From positions 186,001 to 250,000 of the forward strand of contig NZ_JADHDY010000006.1 in NCBI RefSeq assembly GCF_016820535.1: DNA of 64,000 nucleotides, given 5' to 3'. Under the pieces are notes generated by a model. The model searched no databases. It was not told where the DNA came from and saw only the letters and a list, made by a program, of their open reading frames with translations. Source of the DNA: Sporosarcina beigongshangi. Its GTDB lineage: Bacteria > Actinomycetota > Actinomycetes > Actinomycetales > Micrococcaceae. The translations under genes were made by a program, and so were the position numbers. Below are positions 55,084 to 63,851 of the stretch, one piece after another. The first letter of the stretch is position 1, and every line of letters starts with the position of its first letter.

Positions 55084-55187
55084 GGTCACGAGTGCCAGTG
55101 CTAAACCCCGGTTTGCTGGCCGGCAACCCTCCTTTCGCGGCGGGGTGCCCCGGGTGACGACCTGGCCAGGCCGGAGCGGTCTTGGCA
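55084..55187 (+). promoter_or_regulatory. SAM-IV riboswitch
   Basis: The leader starts GGTCACGAGTGCCAG and continues with CCCCGG, TTGCTGGCCGGCAACCCTCC and GGGGTGCCCCGGGTGA, then closes with GACC (55159-55162) pairing with the initial GGTC. This order of conserved blocks is that of the SAM-IV class known from actinobacteria. The downstream arm (TGGCCAGGCCGGAG and following) fits the extra 3' stem of the class; the right border is approximate. It controls a cysteine-desulfurase-like gene 50 bp further on. Confidence 0.88.
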
Positions 55188-55236
55188 AGCGCGGACTCCC
55201 TGGTCTCCAGGGGTCCTTCCGTCGAAGGAATCACTC

Positions 55237-56664
55237 ATGAGCTCTGCCCTGCTGGAATCAGGCACCCTGAAATTGTCCGGAATTGCCGCCAACCCCCTGT
55301 TGCCCGTGGTCGGTGCGGAACTGCCGGCCCCCCTCATCACCGGCGGGCACGTGCGGTACGCCAACCTTGACTACGCAGCCTCGGCACCGGCCGTGGAAGA
55401 GGTGGCCGCACACCTGAACGAGGTGCTGCCGTACTACGCCAGCGTGCACCGCGGTGCCGGCTACGCCTCCCAGGTGAGCACCTCAGTGTATGAAAACGCC
55501 CGCACCATAGTGGCCGGCTTTGTGGGCGCCCGCCCCGACGACACCGTCATTTTCACGCGCAACACCACCGACTCGCTGAACCTCCTGGCTGGCTGCGTCG
55601 GGTCCATCCTGAAGCAGCGCGGGTTTACGGAGGGCCGCTCCAACGCCCACGGCGAGGTGCTGTACCTGGACATTGAGCACCACGCGAACCTGCTGCCATG
55701 GCAGGCGCTGCCGCACCGGTCCGTGGTTGCGGCCGGCTCCATCGCCTCAACCCTGGCCCGGGTGGAAACGCAGCTGCGGGCCGGCAATGTCGTGCTGCTG
55801 GCCGTCACCGGCGCCTCCAACGTCACGGGCGAGGTTCTGCCGGTGGCCGAACTTGCCGCCCTGGCCCACCGCTACGGCGCCCGGATTGTGGTGGACGCCG
55901 CCCAGCTGGCCCCGCACCGCCGCATCGACCTGGCCGAAAGCGGCATCGACTACCTGGCATTCTCGGGCCACAAGCTCTACGCGCCCTTTGGTGCCGGCGT
56001 CCTGGTGGGCCGACCCGACTGGCTTGACGCCGGTGCGCCGCACCTGGCCGGCGGCGGCGCCGTGAAGGAGGTACGCCTCGAGTCGACCAGCTGGACCGAG
56101 GGCCCGGCCCGCCACGAGGCCGGCTCCCCCAACGTGCTGGGCGCCGCCACCCTGGCCAAGGCCGCCGAGGTCCTCGCCGGACTGGATGCCGCACAGTGGC
56201 ACGAGCACGAGCAGCAGCTCCGCGCGCACCTGGTGGACGGGCTCGCCGCGCTCGACGGCGCCAGCGTCCACCAGTTGTTCAGCGACGGCGCCGACTACGC
56301 CGATTGCGGCAGCATTGGCGTGGTCAACTTTTCGGTCACCGGGTACGACGCCGGACTGGTCGCCGCCTATCTCTCCGCCGAACACGGCGTGGGCGTGCGC
56401 GACGGCAAGTTCTGCGCCCACCCGCTGCTCAACAGGCTGGGCCTGCCGTCCGGTTCGCTGCGGGCCAGTTTCGGCGTGGGCTCGCGGCTTGAGGACGCCC
56501 AGCGCCTGATCGACGGCGTGGCAGCACTGCTGCGCGACGGCCTCGGCTGGGACTACGTTGTGGATGCGGGCCGCTGGGTCCCCGCCAACGACGCCCGCAG
56601 CTACCCCGAGTGGGCACCCAACACCCCGGGCACGGCCGGCGCAGCCCCCTGCACCACCGACTGA
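55237..56664 (+). CDS. Class V aminotransferase-fold PLP enzyme (cysteine desulfurase-like)
   Basis: A 475-residue PLP enzyme of the NifS/SufS (Csd) fold. The PLP Lys is K246 in AFSGHKLYAP, the PLP-binding Asp lies in IVVDAAQLAPH, and a Cys (C393 in RDGKFCAHPLL) is placed like the persulfide Cys. N-terminal segment ANLDYAASAP is typical. It is about 60 residues longer than SufS, at both ends. Control by a SAM-IV riboswitch, normally in front of sulfur amino acid genes, points to sulfur mobilisation or cysteine/methionine metabolism. The ATG follows AAGGA. Confidence 0.85.
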   Translation: MSSALLESGTLKLSGIAANPLLPVVGAELPAPLITGGHVRYANLDYAASAPAVEEVAAHLNEVLPYYASVHRGAGYASQVSTSVYENARTIVAGFVGARPDDTVIFTRNTTDSLNLLAGCVGSILKQRGFTEGRSNAHGEVLYLDIEHHANLLPWQALPHRSVVAAGSIASTLARVETQLRAGNVVLLAVTGASNVTGEVLPVAELAALAHRYGARIVVDAAQLAPHRRIDLAESGIDYLAFSGHKLYAPFGAGVLVGRPDWLDAGAPHLAGGGAVKEVRLESTSWTEGPARHEAGSPNVLGAATLAKAAEVLAGLDAAQWHEHEQQLRAHLVDGLAALDGASVHQLFSDGADYADCGSIGVVNFSVTGYDAGLVAAYLSAEHGVGVRDGKFCAHPLLNRLGLPSGSLRASFGVGSRLEDAQRLIDGVAALLRDGLGWDYVVDAGRWVPANDARSYPEWAPNTPGTAGAAPCTTD

Positions 56665-56704
56665 CCCACCCACACTCGGCCCCGGCCCCGGCCCCGGCCC
56701 CTGA

Positions 56705-56856
56705 CCCTCTCGCAGCAATGGTCAACTTTTCGGCAACCCTCTCGCAGCAATGGTCAACTTTTCGGCAACCCTCTCGCAGCAATGGTCAACTTTTCGGCAA
56801 CCCTCTCGCACGTCAATGTGAGAGCGTTGGCCAAAATCCAGCCATTGCTGCGAGAG
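56705..56856. repeat. 32-bp tandem repeat, three copies, with inverted copy
   Basis: Three identical 32-bp copies (56705-56736, 56737-56768, 56769-56800) are followed by a truncated copy (56801-56810) and an inverted, diverged copy ending at 56856 (GCCATTGCTGCGAGAG). A smaller inversion, CTCTCGCA/TGTGAGAG, joins them. There are no spacers between copies, so it is not CRISPR. It lies between the cysteine-desulfurase-like and methyltransferase genes. Confidence 0.92.
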
Positions 56857-56936
56857 CGTTTGAGGTTGGGTGGGGCACATGGAGGGCGGGGTAAAGTTGA
56901 GCGGCAGCACGAGGCACAACGGTGGCAGGAGCGTAC

Positions 56937-57704
56937 ATGGCGGGCATTGGCGGACCGGTTTTCGATGCGGAACGGCGCAAGCACCTGGCCGCAGCCTTTC
57001 TTGAGGGCGGGGACCACTACCACAAGGTGCGTCCAGGCTACCCTGCCGACTCCCTGGATTGGCTGTTGGATTCGGGCGGCCCCGTCCGCGACGTCCTGGA
57101 CATCGGGGCCGGGACGGGCAAGTACACACAGTTGCTGGTCGAACGCGGTTGGGCTGTCACCGCCGTCGACCCTTCCGAAGACATGCTCTCCCAGCTCACC
57201 GCCAGCCTCCCCGAAACCACGGCCGTCGCCGGGACGGCAGAGAACCTGGGCCTTCCAGCCGCGTCTGCGGACCTGGCGGTGGTGGCCCAGGCCTGGCATT
57301 GGGTCGATCCCCTGGCTGCAAGCACCGAGATTGCGCGGGTGCTGCGGCCCGGCGGCACACTGGGGCTGGTGTGGAACCAGCTCGACGTCGGCCTCCCGTG
57401 GGTCCACCGGCTGGCCCGGATCATGCATGCCGGGGACGTCCACAAGCCCGACTTCCGCCCTGAGGTCGGCCCGGAATTCTCGCCGCCGGAACCCCACAAC
57501 ACCCGGTGGGCGCAGTTGTTGACACCGGAGGGGATCATGGAGCTGGCCAAGTCTCGCAGCTACTATCTCAAGGCGTCCGACGCCACCCGCGAAAAAGTCA
57601 TGGGCAACCTTCGCTGGTATCTATTTGAGCATCTGGGCCACGTACCGGGCGAAGAACTGGAACTCCCCTATGTGGCCCAGACCTGGCGCTGCCACAGGCA
57701 CTGA
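56937..57704 (+). CDS. Class I SAM-dependent methyltransferase
   Basis: A 255-residue methyltransferase. Motif I is VLDIGAGTGKYTQLL (residues about 46-60), motif II is AVDPSEDML, and motif IV AQAWHWVDP with LRPGGTLGLVWN follow. The ATG at 56937 is preferred to a GTG five codons earlier because of AGGAG at five bases distance. The substrate is not evident; the closest type is UbiE/COQ5-like small-molecule methyltransferases. It lies downstream of a repeat cluster and is probably transcribed alone. Confidence 0.85.
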   Translation: MAGIGGPVFDAERRKHLAAAFLEGGDHYHKVRPGYPADSLDWLLDSGGPVRDVLDIGAGTGKYTQLLVERGWAVTAVDPSEDMLSQLTASLPETTAVAGTAENLGLPAASADLAVVAQAWHWVDPLAASTEIARVLRPGGTLGLVWNQLDVGLPWVHRLARIMHAGDVHKPDFRPEVGPEFSPPEPHNTRWAQLLTPEGIMELAKSRSYYLKASDATREKVMGNLRWYLFEHLGHVPGEELELPYVAQTWRCHRH

Positions 57705-57749
57705 CACTGCCACCTGACCCCGCGCGGCCCGCGCCCTGACCCCGCATCC

Positions 57750-57797
57750 TCGACAAGCAGTCCCGCGTAACCTATTATTTCGGTATACCTAAATAAT
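57750..57797 (+). promoter_or_regulatory. mntH promoter with MntR-type operator
   Basis: -35 TCGACA (57750-57755), 17 bp, -10 TATTAT (57773-57778). A 24-bp dyad (57774-57797), ATTATTTCGGTA with TACCTAAATAAT, symmetric at 11 of 12 positions, covers the -10 and start site. The core TTAGGTATACC resembles DtxR-family boxes. Repression by the MntR encoded downstream is inferred. Confidence 0.78.
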
Positions 57798-57825
57798 CAA
57801 CTTAGGCACGACGAAGGATGGTTCG

Positions 57826-59076
57826 GTGCTCGACACACTCAAGACACGGAAGCTGCGCGGCCCGCGGGCAGGCTGGTTCATGCTGCTGGGCCCTGCCTTT
57901 GTGGCCGCCATAGCCTATGTGGACCCCGGCAATGTCGCCGCGAATCTCACCTCGGGTGCAAGGTATGGCTACCTGCTGGTCTGGGTCCTGGTGAGCGCCA
58001 ATGTGATGGCAATGCTCGTGCAGTACCAGTCGGCCAAGCTCGGCGTGGTGACTGGCAAATCCCTGCCGGAGCACCTTGGACTGCGCTTCGGCACCCGCAG
58101 CCGGCGCCTCTACTGGCTGCAGGCGGAGGTTGTGGCCATGGCCACGGACCTGGCCGAGGTTGTGGGCGGCGCCATTGCCCTGCACCTGCTGTTCCAGGTT
58201 CCGCTCCCGTTGGGCGGGCTGATCGTGGGCGTCGCCTCCATGGGCTTGCTGACGGTGCAGAACCGGCACGGGCAGCGCCATTTTGAGTCAGCCATCATCG
58301 CCCTGCTCGTCATCATCACCATCGGGTTCCTGGCCGGGCTGGTCATCAGCCCGCCGGATCCAGCCGGCGTGGTTGGCGGGCTGCTGCCCCGTTTCGAAGG
58401 CAGCGGAAGCATCATGCTCGCGGCGGGAATGCTTGGCGCAACCGTCATGCCGCACGCCATCTACCTGCACTCCCAGCTGGCCAAGGACCGCCATCCGGAC
58501 GCACGGAGCACCCCGGCGCGGCTGCGGCAGATCATCAAGGCGACCAGGATCGACGTCGTCCTGGCCCTGATCCTGGCCGGCGCCGTGAACATCGGCATGC
58601 TGCTGCTGGCTGCCTCAACGCTTGGCGGAGTCTCCGGAACGGACACCATCGAGGGTGCCCACGACGCCATCACCAGCAGCCTCGGCCCGGTGGTCGGCGT
58701 CGCCTTCGCCGTGGGACTGCTGGCGTCCGGGCTCGCCTCAACCTCGGTGGGCGCCTACGCCGGGTCCACCATCATGGGCGGCCTGCTGCACATCCGCATC
58801 CCGCTCCAGGTTCGGCGCATGGTCAGCCTCATCCCCGCCATCATCCTGTTGTGGGTGGGCGTTGACCCCACATGGGCGTTGATCGTAAGCCAGATCGTGC
58901 TCAGCTTCGGCATCCCATTCGCGCTGATCCCCCTGTTGCGCCTGACAGCCAGCAAGAGCGTCATGGGCGAGCACCGCGACGGTTTCCCCCTCCGCATTGC
59001 AGCCCTCATCAGTGTGGTCCTGATCGTGGCCCTGAACGCGCTGCTGCTGTGGCTGACCTTCTCGGGGCAGGCCTAG
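57826..59076 (+). CDS. mntH: NRAMP-family Mn2+/divalent metal transporter
   Basis: A 416-residue transporter with eleven helices. The metal-site motif DPGN is in YVDPGNVAANL (helix 1) and MPHAIYLHSQ (helix 6) supplies the Met/His-type ligands. GTG start with AAGGA seven bases before. It imports Mn2+ (and other divalent ions) with protons. The following gene is a Mn-type DtxR regulator. Confidence 0.93.
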   Translation: MLDTLKTRKLRGPRAGWFMLLGPAFVAAIAYVDPGNVAANLTSGARYGYLLVWVLVSANVMAMLVQYQSAKLGVVTGKSLPEHLGLRFGTRSRRLYWLQAEVVAMATDLAEVVGGAIALHLLFQVPLPLGGLIVGVASMGLLTVQNRHGQRHFESAIIALLVIITIGFLAGLVISPPDPAGVVGGLLPRFEGSGSIMLAAGMLGATVMPHAIYLHSQLAKDRHPDARSTPARLRQIIKATRIDVVLALILAGAVNIGMLLLAASTLGGVSGTDTIEGAHDAITSSLGPVVGVAFAVGLLASGLASTSVGAYAGSTIMGGLLHIRIPLQVRRMVSLIPAIILLWVGVDPTWALIVSQIVLSFGIPFALIPLLRLTASKSVMGEHRDGFPLRIAALISVVLIVALNALLLWLTFSGQA

Positions 59077-59093
59077 CGGGTAGGGTTGGGGAT

Positions 59094-59858
59094 GTGAAAC
59101 AAACTGCCACTTCCTCCAGCATCGAAGACTACGTGAAGGTCATCTACGCCTACACGGAGTGGCAGGACAAGCCCATCACCTCCAGCGTTCTGGCCACCCG
59201 GCTCGGCGTCGCGAATTCTTCGGTTTCCGAGATGGTCCGCAAGCTCAAGGACCAGGGCCTCGTTGACCACCAGCCGTACAGCCCCATCCACCTGACCCCG
59301 CAGGGCCTGGCCCTGGCGCTGGCCATGGTCCGCCGGCACAGGCTCCTCGAAACTTACCTTGTCCGCGAGCTGGGCTACACCTGGGACGAGGTCCACGACG
59401 AGGCCGAGCAGCTGGAGCACGCCGTTTCAGAGCACTTCATTGAGCGGATGAGCGCCAAACTCGGCCACCCCGTCCGCGACCCCCACGGCGATCCCATCCC
59501 CGATGCCGCCGGGCACATCACCATGCCACCCTCGCACCGCCTCGACGAGCTCGACGCCGGCCACACAGGCCGCATTTCGCGCATCAGCGACCACGACCCC
59601 GAGCTTTTGCGCCACCTTGAAACGCTGGGCATCGGCCTCGACACGCAGCTCATCGTCCTCGGGCGGCCCCCCTTTGGCGCCGGCTGCCAGATCCGCCTGC
59701 TGGATGTCCAAGACTCCATGCACGACGCCGGTCCCCTCACCTTGGGTGATGAGGTTGCGGCGTCGCTGTGGCTGTCCTCAGTCGGAAAGCACCCCGATTG
59801 CACGGTGCAGGACGTCACCGGCGGTTCGCTGATGAGTGAACACTACGCGGAGAACTAG
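59094..59858 (+). CDS. mntR: DtxR-family manganese-dependent regulator MntR
   Basis: A 254-residue DtxR-family regulator with an N-terminal winged helix (VLATRLGVANSSVSEMVRKL), a metal-binding dimer domain and a C-terminal SH3-like domain (residues about 165-250). Aligned with IdeR, the iron-type ligands Met10 and Cys102 are replaced by D12 and E105. These are the residues used in Mn-specific MntR, with H82, E86, H101, E108 and H109 kept. This and the adjacent mntH identify it as the Mn sensor. The GTG start lies 17 bp after mntH. Confidence 0.88.
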   Translation: MKQTATSSSIEDYVKVIYAYTEWQDKPITSSVLATRLGVANSSVSEMVRKLKDQGLVDHQPYSPIHLTPQGLALALAMVRRHRLLETYLVRELGYTWDEVHDEAEQLEHAVSEHFIERMSAKLGHPVRDPHGDPIPDAAGHITMPPSHRLDELDAGHTGRISRISDHDPELLRHLETLGIGLDTQLIVLGRPPFGAGCQIRLLDVQDSMHDAGPLTLGDEVAASLWLSSVGKHPDCTVQDVTGGSLMSEHYAEN

Positions 59859-59915
59859 CCACAACGCAGGCATCGATCACGCCAGCGGCTCCCAAAATAT
59901 TGGTAGCCTGAACAA

Positions 59916-60320
59916 ATGCCCGCGACAATCCCGTTTTTTGCAGCCATTCCCCTCTTCCTGGGACTAGTTTTTCTGACCATCGGAATCGTCGTTCACAAAC
60001 CCGGGAGCAGCAAGTGGCCGCTCGCGCAGGGTGTGGCGATCCCTTCCGGTTTCGGCGGTCCGTTATATGAGTGGCGCAGCCCTGACGGCGTCTTCCGCAG
60101 GGGCAGGTCCCTGGTCCATTCGTTTCCGCTGTTTCCAGGCAAGCCCGTGACAGTGGCGTTCGACCCCGATGATTTCAGCCGATTCCGGCTCGAGGGCCCT
60201 GCCCGCTCCGGCTTGATCTTCATTATTATCGGCTGGATCCTGATCGTCCTGGCCGTGCTTGTAGCGGCCCTTCTGTTGACGCTGGTCGTCACGTTCCCGG
60301 AAGCCCAGCCCGCTCCTTAA
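59916..60320 (+). CDS. DUF3592-like membrane protein with one soluble domain
   Basis: A 134-residue protein with an N-terminal membrane helix (residues about 5-26), a polar segment PLYEWRSPDGVFRRGRSLVH with the short beta-strand pattern of DUF3592-like proteins, and a second long helix (about 95-125). It probably faces the outside between two helices. The function is unknown. It is followed by an 11-bp inverted repeat. Confidence 0.65.
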   Translation: MPATIPFFAAIPLFLGLVFLTIGIVVHKPGSSKWPLAQGVAIPSGFGGPLYEWRSPDGVFRRGRSLVHSFPLFPGKPVTVAFDPDDFSRFRLEGPARSGLIFIIIGWILIVLAVLVAALLLTLVVTFPEAQPAP

Positions 60321-60323
60321 CAT

Positions 60324-60392
60324 CTGTGACGCACTTGTTGCACTCGGAAGGCGTTTTCCAGCTGTTTTTGGGACACCTACTGCGTCACAGAA
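60324..60392. repeat. 11-bp inverted repeat with 47-bp spacer
   Basis: TCTGTGACGCA (60324-60334) and TGCGTCACAGA (60382-60392) are perfectly complementary. They lie between the ends of two convergent genes, so they may form a loose terminator or be the ends of a small element. Confidence 0.5.
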
Positions 60393-60407
60393 TCGGAGAA
60401 GCCTATC

Positions 60408-62072
60408 CTAGGAGTCTGCTGCGCGCCGGGCCCGCAGGATGTACCGCTGGACCTTGCCGCTGGGCGTCTTCGGCAGCTCCGGAACAAAGTGGATCCGCCG
60501 CGGATAGGCATGGGCGGCGAACTTGTCCTTCACCAGGCGCTGCAGTTCGGCGGCCATGTCAGGGGAACCGGCAGACTCGTTCCGGAGCACCACGAAGGCC
60601 TCGAGGACTTCGCCCCGGATCTCGTCGGGGGTTCCGATGACCGCGGCCTCGGCCACCATCGGATGCGTCACCAGGACGGACTCAACGTCAAACGGCCCGA
60701 TCCGGTAGCCGGCCATGATGATCACGTCGTCGTCGCGGGAGGAGAAGTAGATGTAGCCGTCACTGTCGCGGCGCCCTGAGTCCCCGGTGATGTACCAGGC
60801 ACCATCAGCGCTGTAGCGTTCGACAGTCTTTTCAGGGGCGTCCACGTAGGCGCTGAACCACATGAAGGGACTCTGCGGCACGTTGACGGCAATGCGCCCC
60901 GATTCGCCGTCCGGGGCGGCAACGTCGGAGTCTTCTGCAAGAACATCCACGCTCCACCCTGGCAGCGGACCGCCCATGGATCCGGGCCGCAACGGCTCCT
61001 GCAGCTCGTCCGCCCAAGCATTACCGGCCACCATGCCCAACTCCGTTTGGCCGTAGTGGTCGCGCACTTCCAGGCCCAGGGCGCCGCGGCCCCAGGCAAT
61101 GACGTCGGGAGTCAGTGGCTCGCCGGCGCTGGAGGCGCGGCGCAGTACATGGCCTGCACCGGCGTCGGAGCCCGCCATGAGGGACCGGTAGACCGTGGGT
61201 GCGGCGGCAAAGTTGGTGACGGCAAACTTTTCCATGACGGCCCAGGTCATCCCGGCACTGAACCCCGCCGACAACAGGAGCGAGCGGTTCCCCGCAGCCA
61301 TGGGCGCCAGCAAGGCAAAATACAGTCCGTAGGCCCAGCCGGGATCGGCCATGTTCCAAAAGACGTCGTCGTCACGCACGTCGAGGCCAAAGCGGTGGTA
61401 CCCCACAAAGGAAGCCACGGCCCGCAGCGGGATGGGGACACCCTTGGGGGTGCCGGTGGTCCCGGAGGTGAACAGCTGCACCAGGGTGCCGTCCCCGCCC
61501 ACGGCGACCGGTCCGCCGTCGGGTGTCCCTGAAGGGCCGGCAGAAGCAGGGGAAACGACGGCGGATGTCCCCGCCAGCAGCTCGGCAAGGGAGTGGTCGT
61601 AGCCAAAGGCCTCGCCTCGCGCCACGATGACGGGCAGCGAGGCGTCGGTGGGGATCTCGCCCGCCGGGACAAGCTTGCGGCGCTGGTCGGCGTCGCACAC
61701 CACCAGTTTGGCGCCGCTGGCCTGCAGCCGGAAGGCGACGGCGTCATGGGCGAAGGCAGTAAAGAGGGGCACGTCCACGGCGCCGATGCGCCAGATGCCC
61801 AGCAGGGCGATGACCAGCTCGGCGGACTTGCCCATGAGCGTGGCGACATGGTCGCCGCGCTGCACGCCGAGGGCGGTTAAAGCAGCGGCGAACTGCGTGG
61901 ATTTCTCCCGCAGCTCGCCGTAGCTGATATCAACGAAGTCCAGGTCCGCGCCAATGACCGTGAAGGCTGTGTTGCCGGACGGGTGCCGGTCACACAGGAG
62001 TTCAGCAGCATTGGCGCCGGGCGCCGCGAACATGTCCAACAGTTCCTGCACGCGTGCACCCATGAGCTCCAT
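60408..62072 (-). CDS. AMP-dependent acyl-CoA synthetase/ligase
   Basis: A 554-residue ANL-superfamily enzyme that activates a carboxylic acid to acyl-CoA via acyl-AMP. Core motifs: LVQLFTSGTTGTPKGVP (P-loop, residues about 210-226), YGQTELGM, and YITGDSGRRDSDGYIYFSSR with the catalytic Lys in TPSGKVQRYIL near the C terminus. It resembles medium-chain or propionate/acetate-like ligases (acs-type N terminus with SYGELREKS). The substrate is unclear. It lies 6 bp behind the DUF4193 gene. Confidence 0.9.
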   Translation of the reverse strand: MELMGARVQELLDMFAAPGANAAELLCDRHPSGNTAFTVIGADLDFVDISYGELREKSTQFAAALTALGVQRGDHVATLMGKSAELVIALLGIWRIGAVDVPLFTAFAHDAVAFRLQASGAKLVVCDADQRRKLVPAGEIPTDASLPVIVARGEAFGYDHSLAELLAGTSAVVSPASAGPSGTPDGGPVAVGGDGTLVQLFTSGTTGTPKGVPIPLRAVASFVGYHRFGLDVRDDDVFWNMADPGWAYGLYFALLAPMAAGNRSLLLSAGFSAGMTWAVMEKFAVTNFAAAPTVYRSLMAGSDAGAGHVLRRASSAGEPLTPDVIAWGRGALGLEVRDHYGQTELGMVAGNAWADELQEPLRPGSMGGPLPGWSVDVLAEDSDVAAPDGESGRIAVNVPQSPFMWFSAYVDAPEKTVERYSADGAWYITGDSGRRDSDGYIYFSSRDDDVIIMAGYRIGPFDVESVLVTHPMVAEAAVIGTPDEIRGEVLEAFVVLRNESAGSPDMAAELQRLVKDKFAAHAYPRRIHFVPELPKTPSGKVQRYILRARRAADS

Positions 62073-62078
62073 TGGTGA

Positions 62079-62378
62079 TTAGCCCTCGCAGTCCTTGCAG
62101 TAGAACAAGCCGTTCTTCTCGCGGGCCACCTGGCTGCGATGGCGGACCAGGAAACAGGAGGCACAAGTGAACTCGTCGTCCTGGGCGGGAATGACCTGGA
62201 TGATCAATTCCTCGTTGGAGAGGTCTGCACCCGGCAGGTCCGTTCCTTCGGCCGTGTCCGAGTCTTCGACGTCAATGTGCGCCGTCTGGGCACCGCCACG
62301 CTGAACCTGGAGCGCCTGCAGCGACTCTGTCTCGTGGTCTTCATCCTTGTTGCGTGGTGCGTCGTAATCCGTTGCCAT
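62079..62378 (-). CDS. DUF4193 domain protein with zinc ribbon
   Basis: A 99-residue acidic protein with a C-terminal CxxC...CxxC ribbon: FTCASCFLVRHRSQ and YCKDC. The N-terminal half is rich in Asp/Glu and probably disordered. The family is conserved in actinobacteria and has no known function; binding to RNA polymerase or another large complex has been considered for similar zinc ribbons. Confidence 0.88.
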   Translation of the reverse strand: MATDYDAPRNKDEDHETESLQALQVQRGGAQTAHIDVEDSDTAEGTDLPGADLSNEELIIQVIPAQDDEFTCASCFLVRHRSQVAREKNGLFYCKDCEG

Positions 62379-62668
62379 GCGGTTTTCAAACTCCTGAACT
62401 GCTCGTGATATGGGCTGTGTCTTTCAGCGCCCCATACTAGCCCCTGAAAGCTGATATTGCGCCCTGAATTCCCTGTTGTTTTCCCACAGCATAGGGTATG
62501 GCCGTGGTATTTGGTGCAAACACGGCAAACTCGCCGAAAATTCCCGCCCAATTGCCGCCACCTGTGGCCATTCTCACCCCTGAAACACTGCGTCATTGAC
62601 GTCACTGCAGCGTTTTTGGGAGCCCGGGAATCGCCACCTTTCCAAGGTGCACCTATCCTTGGTAGAAC

Positions 62669-63073
62669 ATGGTAAACAACCTTTCCCCCCGTGAACCCCA
62701 GAACCGCCAGTCGCTGAATCGGCGGCAAGTGGCCCAGGCGCTGAACATTCCCCCGGAGATGGCCGCCCGCAACGGCATCCCCTTCCGGCTCAGCGCCGCC
62801 GAGGTGGCCGCCATCGACGCCAATCCCCCCGCCTGGCTGGCCCAGTCCCGGGCCAATGCCACCGGCAAGCGCCCCGTCTGGGTGGAGCTGCGCTGCTACC
62901 TGTGCGACTTCCTGGAGGTCGCCCGCCCCAAGAAGTGGTGGCCTGAGTTCAGCTATGTGATCTGCGACTTCCACGACAACAGCGAACTGCCTGATCCTGC
63001 GCCCGGTTTCCGTCGCAGCCAGTACGACGGCGTCGGCAGCCGTTTCCGGGGAATCGTCGACTCCCGCGACTGA
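62669..63073 (+). CDS. Conserved hypothetical protein, DUF5997-like
   Basis: A 134-residue protein without membrane segments. RRQVAQALNIPPEM suggests a helix-turn-helix-like start, and PPAWLAQSRANATGKRPVW resembles the actinobacterial DUF5997 family as remembered. Two Cys (CYLC) and a C in VICDFHDN could bind a metal. It is divergent from DUF4193 across about 290 bp in which nothing else was recognised. Confidence 0.6.
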   Translation: MVNNLSPREPQNRQSLNRRQVAQALNIPPEMAARNGIPFRLSAAEVAAIDANPPAWLAQSRANATGKRPVWVELRCYLCDFLEVARPKKWWPEFSYVICDFHDNSELPDPAPGFRRSQYDGVGSRFRGIVDSRD

Positions 63074-63116
63074 TGACCGGGCAACGGTCACAGGCTTTTC
63101 GAGTAGCATTCACCCC

Positions 63117-63851
63117 GTGAGCGTCTCGGCAAAAAACTTTCAGCACTGGCTTTCCTCGGTTGCCGGCACGATGAGCCATGCCGCCGTGTGCCGCGCCGCG
63201 GGCATCAAGCGCTCCACCCTGGCACAGCAAATGGTGCGCGGTCGCGTGTCTCTCGCAACGGTCGCGGCCGTCAGCCGCTCCCTGGAACTGCCGGTGGTCA
63301 TCTCTCTGGCGGCCTTTCCCGCCTTCCAGGACCTTGCCTCTGGAATAAAGGCCCCCACCCAGGCCGAGGCACTGAGCCAAATTTCGGACACCGACCTGTT
63401 GCAGGAGATCCTCCACCGGCAGGCTGCAGCCGAATCCGACTCCGCCCCGCAGGCCTTTGCACTTTCCGACCCGCACCACCGCTCCTCGGTGCGTGCCTGG
63501 CTCGACGCCGTGGACACCTCCGACCTGCGGCAAAAGCTTGCCCGGCAGGCATCGATCGCACCGCAAAATTTGTCTGCCCAGATTACGGCCAACCGGCTCA
63601 CCGCCGAGCTCGCCATCGAAAGCGCCCGCATTGCGGGCGTGGGCCTGACCAACGGACTCGTGGCAACCGGATTCCTCACACCGTCCGAGGCCGGGTGGCC
63701 CGACGACGCCAGGCAACAGGCACTGCGCAAAGTAGCCGACAGCGGGCTCGTGCTGCTGGCGTCCCATCGACTTGAAATATTGGGCCGCGCGTTGCGCCGC
63801 TCCGAAGATGACACCGCGGCCGTCCAAAACATATGGGAGAACCTGGGATGA
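63117..63851 (+). CDS. XRE-like helix-turn-helix protein
   Basis: A 244-residue protein with an N-terminal lambda-repressor-like helix-turn-helix (HAAVCRAAGIKRSTLAQQMV, residues about 21-40) and a second helical region of unknown type. GTG start. It overlaps the next gene by four bases (ATGA), so the two form a coupled pair. Such HTH/membrane pairs recur in Micrococcales; the HTH part is likely a repressor of its own unit. Confidence 0.65.
   Translation: MSVSAKNFQHWLSSVAGTMSHAAVCRAAGIKRSTLAQQMVRGRVSLATVAAVSRSLELPVVISLAAFPAFQDLASGIKAPTQAEALSQISDTDLLQEILHRQAAAESDSAPQAFALSDPHHRSSVRAWLDAVDTSDLRQKLARQASIAPQNLSAQITANRLTAELAIESARIAGVGLTNGLVATGFLTPSEAGWPDDARQQALRKVADSGLVLLASHRLEILGRALRRSEDDTAAVQNIWENLG

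Noticed and set aside
56705-56856. Tandem 32-bp repeats as a CRISPR array
   Set aside because: Copies are directly adjacent with no unique spacers, and no cas gene is present.
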